Shown one piece after another: positions 1 through 5,786 of a stretch of 6,160 bases of DNA; within the stretch, counting starts at the first letter, position 1; each line of letters starts with the position of its first letter. The position numbers and the translations under genes were made by a program. The notes beneath the pieces are model-generated. The model was not told the DNA's origin and ran no database searches. It saw only the letters and a list, made by a program, of their open reading frames with translations. The DNA comes from an uncultured Sphingopyxis sp. (GTDB lineage: Bacteria > Pseudomonadota > Alphaproteobacteria > Sphingomonadales > Sphingomonadaceae): NCBI GenBank assembly GCA_936933955.1, contig CAKZIN010000047.1, positions 1-6,160 of the forward strand. The letters run 5' to 3'.

Positions 1-98
1 GCAGGTGCGGTCGCCGCCGGCGGTGCGGGCTGGCTCGCCTGCGCCAGCAGCGGCGCGGCGCTTGCCAGCAAGAGGGCGGCGGTGGCGGTACGGATCAT
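1..98 (-). CDS. N-terminus of an exported protein (partial, cut by left edge)
   Basis: This is the 5' end of a gene that runs out of the window at base 1; 32 whole codons are visible. The ATG (98-96) overlaps the stop of the OPT transporter (97-95) as ATGA. A GGAG lies about 10 nt upstream, inside the end of the OPT gene, so translation is probably coupled. The visible residues form a classic Sec signal peptide: M-I-R-T at the start, a hydrophobic core of Ala and Leu (residues 5-19), a likely signal peptidase I site after A-Q-A (residue 21), then a Pro/Ala-rich stretch typical of the start of a mature periplasmic protein. The function cannot be told from this fragment. Its position suggests a role linked to the transporter, such as a periplasmic peptidase or binding protein, but that is inference. 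The start and export signal are fairly secure. Confidence 0.7.
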   Translation of the reverse strand, partial: MIRTATAALLLASAAPLLAQASQPAPPAATAP

Positions 99-2053
99 CG
101 TGGCAGATCTCCAGCGGCGACGGGCACCTGCGCATCGCGGCGGGTGCGGTGGTAGAGGAAGGCGATGAGCCCAGCGAACAGCGCGAGGCCGAGCGGCACG
201 GCGAGCGGATGCTCCGCGACGACCGCCAGCGGCGCATCGCTGCCCGATGCGGCGACGACGCCCGCATAGGCGACGCCGAACAGGCTTTCCCCCACGATCA
301 GGCCGGTCGCGGCGAGCACGCCGAGGCGCTTGGCATATTCGGGGTCGCGCGTGCGCTCCGCCCAGCGTTCGTAAAGGTGGCCGAGGATCGCGCCGATCGG
401 GATCAGCAGCGTCAGCGCCATGGGGAGGTAGATGCCCATCCCCACCGCGAGCGGGGGCAGCCGCCAGCCGGGCCTCCCGCTGCGCTCGAGCAAGAGGTCG
501 ATCACCACCGCGGCCAGCCCGATTCCCGCGCCAAGCCCGATAAGCCCCCAATCGAGGCTCCCACCCAGCACCCCTTGCGCGAGGCTGGTGATAAGCGCGG
601 CCTGCGGTGCGGCGAGCGCCTGCGCGCCTGCCCCCGGCGCGCCCTGAAAGCCGAACGCCTGATGCAGCACACCCAGCACCGGCGGGATGACGAGCGCGCC
701 GAAGATGACGCCCAGCACCAGCGCCACCTGCTGCTTCCACGGGGTCGCGCCGACCAGCTGGCCGGTCTTCAGATCCTGCAGATTGTCGTTGGAGATGGTC
801 GCCACGCCGAACACGATCGCGGTGACGAACAGCGCGTAGGCGACCAGCGCCTGCGTCGCCTCTGGGCTCGGCTGGCGCCCGAACAGCGCGGCGAGGATCA
901 ATGAGATGCCGACCACGGCGAGGATGCCGACGCCCGAGATCGGACTGTTCGACGCACCGATCAGCCCCGCCATGTAGCCGCACACCGCCGCGATCACGAC
1001 GCCCGCGACGAGGATGTAGGCGATGGTCGCGAGCAGCGGCCCCGCGCCGCCCGCCGCCACCGGACCGCTCTGCGCGAAGTCCCACAGCAGGATGCCGATC
1101 GGGATCATGCTGGCGAGGATGGTGCCGCCGACGATCGAGATGGGAAGGTCGCGTTCGGTGAGGTCGAGCGCGTCGTAACCGCTCCCCTTGCGCGCGCGGT
1201 TGGCGGCGAGCGCGCCCTGCAGCCCCTTTACCACCGGGCCGATGATGCGCAGCAACGTCCAGATCGCCGCCACGCCGATCGTGCCCGCGCCGACGAAGCG
1301 CACCTGCTCGCGAAAGACGGTGCCGACGTGATCGGCGAGCTCAATCCCCAGTGGGATCGGCGCGGTGAACTGTGGCAGCAGCACGAAGAAGCTGATGACG
1401 AGGCCGACCAGCATGGCGATGCCGACCGACAGGCCGACGAGGTGACCAACCCCGATCAGTGCCAGCGACAAGCTCGCCGAGACACTGGTGGCACCGGGTC
1501 CGAAACGGAACGCGCGCGCGGCCTCTCCGGCGATGAGCTTCATGTTGACGAGCAGGCTGAACCCCGCGGCGGCGATGCTCGACCACAGGATCGCGCGCAG
1601 GCCGCGGCGATTTTCCTCCGCGCCGCCAACGCCCGCGCCGACCTTGAGCACCTCCGCCGCGGCGACGCCTTCGGGGTAGGGGAGCGTGCTCCCCGTCACC
1701 AGCGCGCGGCGCAGCGGCACCGAATACATGACGCCGAGGATGCCGCCGAGGCCGATCACCGCGACGCTCATCCAATAGGGGAAGCCCGACCACCAGCCGA
1801 TCATGACGAGGCCGGGCAGCACGAAGATGATCGCCGACAGCGTCCCCGCTGCCGAGGCGATGGTCTGGACGATATTGTTTTCGCCGATGCTCGAATTGCC
1901 GAGCGCCTTTAGCACCGCCATCGAGATGACGGCCGCCGGGATCGACGTCGCAAAGGTCAGTCCGACCTTGAGACCGAGGTAGACGTTGGCCGCGGTGAAC
2001 AGCAACGTCAGCAACGCGCCGAGAATGACGCCGCGCCAGGTCAGTTCACGCAT
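95..2053 (-). CDS. OPT family oligopeptide transporter
   Basis: A 652-residue polytopic inner-membrane protein of the bacterial oligopeptide transporter (OPT) family, whose members are thought to import small peptides or metal chelates by cation symport. The N-terminus (T-W-R-G-V at 5-9, then A-N-V-Y-L-G-L-K-V-G at 22-31) and the conserved G-S-T-L-P-Y-P-E-G (121-129) are hallmarks of the family. Other family-like motifs are G-A-S-N-S-P-I-S-G (366-374), S-N-D-N-L-Q-D-L-K-T-G (421-431) and G-M-G-I-Y-L-P-M (538-545). Hydrophobic segments are spread along the whole chain, roughly 14-16 membrane spans, and the length is normal for the family. The ATG start has a strong GGGGGGAG ribosome site 8 nt upstream. 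The stop overlaps the next gene's ATG, so the two are probably co-transcribed. No convincing promoter is visible upstream; the gap holds a G-run cluster and palindromes. The substrate is unknown. Family assignment is confident. Confidence 0.93.
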   Translation of the reverse strand: MRELTWRGVILGALLTLLFTAANVYLGLKVGLTFATSIPAAVISMAVLKALGNSSIGENNIVQTIASAAGTLSAIIFVLPGLVMIGWWSGFPYWMSVAVIGLGGILGVMYSVPLRRALVTGSTLPYPEGVAAAEVLKVGAGVGGAEENRRGLRAILWSSIAAAGFSLLVNMKLIAGEAARAFRFGPGATSVSASLSLALIGVGHLVGLSVGIAMLVGLVISFFVLLPQFTAPIPLGIELADHVGTVFREQVRFVGAGTIGVAAIWTLLRIIGPVVKGLQGALAANRARKGSGYDALDLTERDLPISIVGGTILASMIPIGILLWDFAQSGPVAAGGAGPLLATIAYILVAGVVIAAVCGYMAGLIGASNSPISGVGILAVVGISLILAALFGRQPSPEATQALVAYALFVTAIVFGVATISNDNLQDLKTGQLVGATPWKQQVALVLGVIFGALVIPPVLGVLHQAFGFQGAPGAGAQALAAPQAALITSLAQGVLGGSLDWGLIGLGAGIGLAAVVIDLLLERSGRPGWRLPPLAVGMGIYLPMALTLLIPIGAILGHLYERWAERTRDPEYAKRLGVLAATGLIVGESLFGVAYAGVVAASGSDAPLAVVAEHPLAVPLGLALFAGLIAFLYHRTRRDAQVPVAAGDLPR

Positions 2054-2115
2054 GTTGGGCTCTCCCCCCGGTCCCTTATTGCGCTGTCATGGCGGGGTGG
2101 GGGCGATGGCGCAAT

Positions 2116-2140
2116 GGGGGCGTTGGTGGGAGGGGTGGGG
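2116..2140 (+). other. Potential G-quadruplex motif
   Basis: Four G-runs (2116-2120, 2128-2130, 2132-2135, 2137-2140) are separated by loops of 7, 1 and 1 nt, which fits the standard G3+N1-7 rule. Two further runs (2094-2097, 2099-2103) extend the cluster. The motif lies 63-87 bases upstream of the OPT start, on the strand that is the template for that gene. The pattern is seen directly; folding is inferred, and G-runs are common in GC-rich DNA. Confidence 0.45.
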
Positions 2141-2172
2141 AGCGGCGACGTCGTTTTCGGGGAAGCTTCGTC

Positions 2173-2193
2173 ACCCTGAACTTGTTTCAGGGT
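2173..2193. repeat. REP-like palindrome with CTTGT loop
   Basis: A perfect 8-bp inverted repeat: ACCCTGAA (2173-2180), loop CTTGT, TTCAGGGT (2186-2193), preceded by CGTC. It has the same arm length, loop length and CTTG loop start as the palindrome at 2262-2282, with a different arm sequence. I recall this exact kind of unit as common in intergenic regions of sphingomonad genomes; that is recall, not a search. Confidence 0.75.
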
Positions 2194-2198
2194 CGATG

Positions 2199-2242
2199 GC
2201 GCCCTGTCGGCAGAGGGTGCTGGCACAGGTTCACCAGGGCGC
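2199..2242. repeat. Compound inverted repeat between two REP-like palindromes
   Basis: The outer arms GCGCCCTG (2199-2206) and CAGGGCGC (2235-2242) are perfect complements. Inside lies a smaller dyad, GTGC-TG-GCAC (2218-2227). It sits exactly between the two CTTG-loop palindromes, so the three may form one composite element. Confidence 0.5.
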
Positions 2243-2261
2243 GGGGTTTGCAGTCACCGTC

Positions 2262-2282
2262 GCCCCGGACTTGATCCGGGGC
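2262..2282. repeat. REP-like palindrome with CTTGA loop
   Basis: A perfect 8-bp inverted repeat: GCCCCGGA (2262-2269), loop CTTGA, TCCGGGGC (2275-2282). A run of seven T follows at 2288-2294, after a 5-nt gap, so plus-strand RNA would resemble an intrinsic terminator. No plus-strand gene ends here, so a repeat-element role seems more likely. It pairs in design with the palindrome at 2173-2193. Confidence 0.75.
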
Positions 2283-2305
2283 TAGGCTTTTTTTGTGCGG
2301 GGGGC

Positions 2306-2330
2306 CGTCATGGGAGTGAATCCCATGACG
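2306..2330. repeat. Perfect 10-bp inverted repeat, 5-nt loop
   Basis: The arms CGTCATGGGA (2306-2315) and TCCCATGACG (2321-2330) are perfect complements around GTGAA. The right arm runs into the 8-bp palindrome TGACGTCA (2326-2333). It lies about 85 bp past the HerA-like stop. No T-run follows on the minus strand, so it is not a standard intrinsic terminator for that gene. It could be a protein-binding dyad or part of a repeat element. Confidence 0.6.
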
Positions 2331-2335
2331 TCAGT

Positions 2336-2403
2336 CGGGCTGTGCCCGCTGGCCGGCCGATCACGTTCGCTGTGCGAAGCGGCGAATAGCGCTGCTACTC
2401 GCC
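2336..2403 (-). repeat. Three short-loop hairpins just after the HerA-like stop
   Basis: Three inverted repeats with 3-nt loops lie in a row. They are CGGGC-TGT-GCCCG (2336-2348), TTCGC-TGT-GCGAA (2366-2378), and a 10-bp stem with arms GGCGAATAGC (2381-2390) and GCTACTCGCC (2394-2403). The single mismatch in the last stem is A-C on the plus strand but becomes a G-U wobble in minus-strand RNA, so it folds better in the transcript of the HerA-like gene. It begins 10 nt after that stop codon. A role in 3'-end formation or mRNA protection is plausible, but there is no U-tract. Confidence 0.5.
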
Positions 2404-2413
2404 TCGCTCCGGC

Positions 2414-3997
2414 TCATCTCCCGCCAAACAGTCCGCCCAAAATGCCACGCACCAGTGAGCGGCCCATGCTCCCGGCGACCTGGCGGCCGACCGAGGATGC
2501 CGCGGAGCGGGCGGCGGACTGGAGCATTTTCTCGGTCATGCTGGGTTTTGCCGCCTCGCGCGCGGCGGCGCGGCTTGCGGCGGCTTCCTCGCGCAGGCGC
2601 AGCCGTTCGGCGGCGGCGCGCGCCTTGGCCTCCTCCTTGGCAAGCGCGGCGGCGGCCTTGTCCGCCTCCTCGCGCGCTTCGGCCTCCGCGGCGGCGGCGG
2701 TGGCCTGATCGGCGCGGGCGGAGAGCAGCTCCTGCGCCGATTCACGGTCGATCAGCGCGTCATATTTGTCGCCGACCGCGTCGCTCGAGATCAGCACCGC
2801 GCGCTCCTCCGGCGTGAGCGGGCCGACGCGCGATGCGGGCGCCTTGATCAGCGTTCGCTCGACCATCGAGGGCGCGCCGTCATCGCCCAGCAGCGACACC
2901 AGCGCCTCACCGATCCTGAGTTCGGTGATCGCGCTCGCGACGTCGATCGCAGGGTTGGGCCGGAATGTCTCCGCCGCCGCGCGCACCGCCGCCTGATCGC
3001 GGGGCGTGAAGGCGTTGAGCTTGTGCTGCACCCGGTTGTTGAGCTGGCCGGCGACCGTGTCGGGGATGTCGATCGGGTTCTGAGTGATGAAATAGACGCC
3101 GACGCCCTTGGACCGGATCAGCCGCACCACCTGCTCGATCTTTTCGAGCAGCGCCTTGGGCGCGTCGTTGAACAGGAGGTGCGCCTCGTCGAAGAAGAAC
3201 ACGAGCTTGGGCTTATCGGGATCACCGACTTCGGGCAGCGTTTCGAACAGTTCGGACAGCAGCCACAAGAGGAAGGTCGCGTAGAGCTTGGGGCTCGCCA
3301 TCAGCTTGTCGGCGGCGAGGATGTTGACCACCCCCGCACCCGCATCGTCGGTGGCGATGAAGTCCTGCATTTCGAGCGCCGGTTCGCCAAAGAACCCCTC
3401 GCCCCCCTGGCTGCGCAGTTGCAGCAGCGCGCGCTGGATCGCGCCAATGCTCTGTTTGGAGACGTTGCCGTATTCGAGCGTCAGCTCCTTCGCGCGCTCC
3501 CCCACATTGACCAGCATCGCCTGCAGATCGTCGAGGTCGAGCAGCATCAGCCCTTCCTTGTCGGCGACGTGGAAGGCGATCGACAGCACGCCCTCCTGCG
3601 TGTCGTTGAGGTCGAGCAGGCGGGCGAGCAGCAGCGGCCCCATCTCGCTGACAGTGGTGCGGATGGGGTGGCCCTGTTCGCCGAACAGATCCCACAGCTG
3701 CGCCGGACACGCGCGGTACGACCAGTCGCTCTGCCCGATCTCCGCAGCGCGCGCGGCGAAAATGTCGTGCGTCTTGGCGGTGGGGGAGCCGGGCATGACG
3801 AGCCCGGCGAGGTCGCCCTTCACATCGGCGACGAAGCTCGGCACCCCCGCGGCGGAGAAACCTTCGATGATGCCCTGCAGCGTGACGGTCTTTCCCGTGC
3901 CCGTCGCGCCCGCAATCAGCCCGTGCCGGTTGGCCCGGCGCAGGTTGAGCACCTGCGGCGTTCCGCCTGCGCTGCCGATGAAAATCCCGTCCGCCAT
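2414..3997 (-). CDS. HerA-like ATPase, DUF853/YjgR family
   Basis: A 527-residue cytoplasmic P-loop ATPase of the DUF853 (E. coli YjgR) family, related to the HerA/FtsK helicase-translocase group; its cellular role is not well established. The family opening G-I-F-I-G-S-A (4-10) is followed by Walker A G-A-T-G-T-G-K-T (30-37), V-A-D-V-K-G-D-L (56-63), Walker B L-V-F-F-F-D-E-A-H (265-273), the I-T-Q-N-P motif (304-308) and N-N-R (320-322), a possible arginine finger. An Ala/Glu/Arg-rich coiled coil spans about 418-485, then an Arg/Gly/Ser tail ends in G-G-L-F-G-G-R. The length is normal for the family. I chose the ATG at 3997 because GGGAG sits 6 nt upstream and the family-conserved sequence begins there. 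An upstream in-frame start at 4081 would add 28 unconserved residues and run into the hairpins after the Do protease gene. It is probably transcribed alone, as gaps of 133 and 360 bp flank it. Confidence 0.92.
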   Translation of the reverse strand: MADGIFIGSAGGTPQVLNLRRANRHGLIAGATGTGKTVTLQGIIEGFSAAGVPSFVADVKGDLAGLVMPGSPTAKTHDIFAARAAEIGQSDWSYRACPAQLWDLFGEQGHPIRTTVSEMGPLLLARLLDLNDTQEGVLSIAFHVADKEGLMLLDLDDLQAMLVNVGERAKELTLEYGNVSKQSIGAIQRALLQLRSQGGEGFFGEPALEMQDFIATDDAGAGVVNILAADKLMASPKLYATFLLWLLSELFETLPEVGDPDKPKLVFFFDEAHLLFNDAPKALLEKIEQVVRLIRSKGVGVYFITQNPIDIPDTVAGQLNNRVQHKLNAFTPRDQAAVRAAAETFRPNPAIDVASAITELRIGEALVSLLGDDGAPSMVERTLIKAPASRVGPLTPEERAVLISSDAVGDKYDALIDRESAQELLSARADQATAAAAEAEAREEADKAAAALAKEEAKARAAAERLRLREEAAASRAAAREAAKPSMTEKMLQSAARSAASSVGRQVAGSMGRSLVRGILGGLFGGR

Positions 3998-4064
3998 ACC
4001 GCGCTCCCGTCCACGAAACGCGACGGGATTAGGGCGGGGTGCGGGGGAATCAAGGTGCCGCTCG

Positions 4065-4115
4065 GGGCGGGCATCACACATACCCGCCCGTGCCCGGCAT
4101 CCGCCGGAGCACGGG
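4065..4115 (-). terminator. Competing hairpins after the Do protease gene (possible terminator)
   Basis: Sixteen to 18 nt past the protease stop lies a strong stem: a 12-bp helix (4087-4098 with 4103-4115) with one bulged base (4108) and a 4-nt loop. A second stem, GGGCGGG (4065-4071) with CCCGCCC (4083-4089), shares bases 4087-4089 with the first, so the two cannot both form completely. There is no U-tract on the minus strand, so this is not a textbook intrinsic terminator. It may act as a weak or Rho-assisted one, or protect the mRNA end. Confidence 0.4.
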
Positions 4116-4130
4116 GCGAGAAGCCTAGAC

Positions 4131-5711
4131 CTACTGGTTGAGCAGCAGCGGAATGAAGGCCGGGCGGATGCCGCGGCGGACGACTTGGACGAGGATCGCG
4201 GTGCGGCGCTGGCTCTTGGCCTCGGCGATTGCCGCGGCGAGGTCGGCGTTGCTGGTCACTGCGCGGCCGTGCGCGTTGAGGATCACGTCCCCGCGCGCCA
4301 GCCCCTTCGCGCCCGCGTCGGACGATCCCGACACCGCCGCGATGACCACCCCGCGGGTCGTGGTGTCGATCCCCACCTGGCGCGCGATCTCCGGCGTCAG
4401 CTGCTGGGTGATCAGCCCGAGTTCGGTGCGGATCGTCGCGTCCGGGCCCTGCGGCGGCTGCACGGGCGCGTCGTCGAAGTCCTGGCGCTCGGCCGGATCG
4501 AAGCGTTCGCTCTGCAGCTGCTCCGCGCTCGGGCGGCGATCGAGCGTCACCGTCACCGTCTGGCGGCGACCGTTGCGCAGCAGCTCGATCGGCACTCGCG
4601 TGCCGGGGGCGAGGTTGGCGATCTGATAGGAGAGGTTGCGGTCGGGCGTCACCGGCTGGCCGTTGATCGACAGCACCACGTCGCCTTCGCGGATGCCGGC
4701 GCGCTCGGCCGGACCGCCAGGGGAGACGCGCTGGATGAACTCGCCCTGCTCCTTCGAAATGCCGAGCGAGCTGGCGAGGTCGTCGCTCAGCGGCGCGCGC
4801 TCCACCCCGATGTAGCCGCGCGCGATGCTGCGTCCGGCGATCAGCTGGCGGACGATCGGTTCGGCAACCTCCGCCGGGATGGCGAAGCCGATACCGATGC
4901 TGCCGCCGCCCGGATTGCTCGACAGGATCGAGCTGTTGATACCCACCACGCGGCCATTCATGTCGAATAGCGGACCGCCGCTGTTGCCCTGGTTGATGGC
5001 CGCGTCGGTCTGAATGTAGCGGTCGTACGCGCCGCCCTGTCCGACGCCGCCCGGCCCGACGTTGCGATAGAGCGCGGAGACGATGCCCGCGGTCACCGTG
5101 CCGCCGAGTCCGAGCGGATTGCCGATCGCCACCACCCAGTCGCCGACTCGGGTGTGCTGCGAATCGCCGAACGCGACGTGGGGCAGGTCGCGCCCGTCGA
5201 TCTTCAGCACCGCAAGGTCACTGTCCGGATCGCGTCCGACTATGCGCGCCACATATTCGCGCCGGTCGGGCATGATCACCGTCACCTGCTCCACCACGGC
5301 ATTGGCCGCGCCGGGGGAGACGACGTGGTTGTTGGTGACGATGTAGCCATCGGCGGAGATGATGAAGCCCGACCCCAGGCTCGACCCGCGGCGGGTCTGG
5401 CCCTGCCCGCCGCCCTGCCCCGGGTTGACCATCCCCTCGAGCGGAGTGCCCGCGAAGGGGTTGTTGCTCACGCGAACACGCTGGCGGGTGGAGATGTTGA
5501 CGACCGCAGGCTGCAATGCGGCGGTGAGGTCGGCGAAGCTGGTCGGCGCGCCTGCGCGCGGAACGATCGGGTTGGTGGAGATGGGCGCCCCACGCGCCGC
5601 AGCGGTCGCGCCCGCGCCATCCTGCGCGGCAAGCGGGCTCATGTTCGCGGTGATCGCCAGGGCTGCGCCGGTGGTGAGCAGCGCGGAAGTGAGAATGACG
5701 GCGTTACGCAA
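4131..5711 (-). CDS. degP: Do/DegP-family periplasmic serine endoprotease
   Basis: A trypsin-like HtrA protease of about 526 residues that degrades, and may chaperone, misfolded envelope proteins. A signal peptide (about 1-30, ending L-A-A-Q) exports it. The catalytic triad is complete: His129 in T-N-N-H-V-V, Asp165 in D-S-D-L-A-V-L, Ser244 in G-N-S-G-G-P-L. PDZ1 spans about 295-390, with S-P-G-G-P-A-E-R-A-G-I and G-D-V-V-L-S-I-N-G; PDZ2 about 425-515, with G-L-A-R-G-D-V-I-L. A Gly/Gln-rich loop (about 96-111) lies ahead of the catalytic His. There is no ATG at the front. I chose TTG at 5711 because GAGAGGG lies 9 nt upstream and a signal peptide follows directly; TTG at 5729 would add six residues and has no ribosome site. 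It follows hflC by 75 bp, a familiar alphaproteobacterial order. The family call is secure; DegP versus DegQ/MucD is not settled. Confidence 0.94.
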   Translation of the reverse strand: MRNAVILTSALLTTGAALAITANMSPLAAQDGAGATAAARGAPISTNPIVPRAGAPTSFADLTAALQPAVVNISTRQRVRVSNNPFAGTPLEGMVNPGQGGGQGQTRRGSSLGSGFIISADGYIVTNNHVVSPGAANAVVEQVTVIMPDRREYVARIVGRDPDSDLAVLKIDGRDLPHVAFGDSQHTRVGDWVVAIGNPLGLGGTVTAGIVSALYRNVGPGGVGQGGAYDRYIQTDAAINQGNSGGPLFDMNGRVVGINSSILSSNPGGGSIGIGFAIPAEVAEPIVRQLIAGRSIARGYIGVERAPLSDDLASSLGISKEQGEFIQRVSPGGPAERAGIREGDVVLSINGQPVTPDRNLSYQIANLAPGTRVPIELLRNGRRQTVTVTLDRRPSAEQLQSERFDPAERQDFDDAPVQPPQGPDATIRTELGLITQQLTPEIARQVGIDTTTRGVVIAAVSGSSDAGAKGLARGDVILNAHGRAVTSNADLAAAIAEAKSQRRTAILVQVVRRGIRPAFIPLLLNQ

Positions 5712-5720
5712 CGGAGTGTG
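5712..5720 (-). promoter_or_regulatory. Spacer next to the ribosome site that decides the TTG start
   Basis: On the minus strand GAGAGGG (5727-5721) is followed by these nine bases and then TTG (5711-5709). This is a normal spacing and the only Shine-Dalgarno-like match near the start of the protease gene. It supports TTG at 5711 over the in-frame TTG at 5729. Confidence 0.5.
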
Positions 5721-5746
5721 CCCTCTCAATAAAATGCGGCGGCGGG

Positions 5747-5775
5747 ATAATGCGGCGCCGCTGAACCTGTGACAA
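5747..5775 (-). promoter_or_regulatory. Putative sigma70-type promoter for the Do protease gene
   Basis: On the minus strand TTGTCA (5775-5770) and CATTAT (5752-5747) are 17 nt apart, matching the housekeeping consensus at 5 of 6 and 4 of 6 positions. A start of transcription near 5740 would give a leader of about 29 nt to the TTG at 5711, with room for the ribosome site. The spacer contains most of the palindrome GCGGCGCCGC. It would let the protease be expressed apart from hflKC. This comes from pattern matching only. Confidence 0.35.
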
Positions 5776-5786
5776 CAGTCGCGCGA

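Larger units (their letters stand above)
2054..2413. other. Gene-free region rich in palindromes
   Basis: This stretch of 360 bases between the OPT gene and the HerA-like gene has no supportable gene. Short open frames crossing it only translate repeats; one on the minus strand reads L-K-Q-V-Q-G-D through a palindrome. From left to right it holds the OPT ribosome site (about 2062-2067), a G-run cluster (2094-2140), two REP-like palindromes with CTTG loops (2173-2193, 2262-2282) flanking a compound inverted repeat (2199-2242), a run of seven T (2288-2294), a perfect 10-bp inverted repeat (2306-2330), and three hairpins with 3-nt loops next to the HerA-like stop codon (2336-2403). Confidence 0.8.

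Noticed and set aside
5..1912. Plus-strand open frames opposite the OPT gene (299 and 194 codons)
   Set aside because: Composition is charged and low-complexity (Arg, Asp, Glu, His), mirroring the codons of a membrane protein on the other strand. They have no domain or export signal.
2041..2285. Short open frames of 61-99 codons across the intergenic gap, on both strands
   Set aside because: They translate palindromic repeats (for example L-K-Q-V-Q-G-D). None has conserved-looking content, and the minus-strand one runs into the OPT start.
2262..2294. Intrinsic terminator on the plus strand (stem followed by seven T)
   Set aside because: No plus-strand gene ends here, and a 5-nt gap separates stem from T-run. 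The repeat-element reading explains the stem better.
4018..4053. Promoter for the HerA-like gene (TTGATT followed by TAATCC)
   Set aside because: The spacing is 16 nt but the -10 match is only about 2 of 6. The alternative CCTAAT would need a 14-nt spacer. Too weak to report.
3998..4081. Longer N-terminus for the HerA-like protein starting at 4081
   Set aside because: The extra 28 residues do not look like the family, and the reading would begin inside the hairpins that follow the Do protease gene. The ATG at 3997 has a good ribosome site.
3023..4970. Long plus-strand open frames opposite the HerA-like and Do protease genes (372 and 560 codons)
   Set aside because: They run antisense to genes with clear family motifs. 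Their products are Arg/Ala/Gly-rich with no recognisable domain. Such frames are common opposite GC-rich genes.
5735..5761. Rho-independent terminator for hflC (GCGGCG and CGCCGC arms followed by ATTTTATT)
   Set aside because: The stem is short with a 14-nt loop, and the same bases are better explained by the promoter match. It remains possible but is not supported enough.
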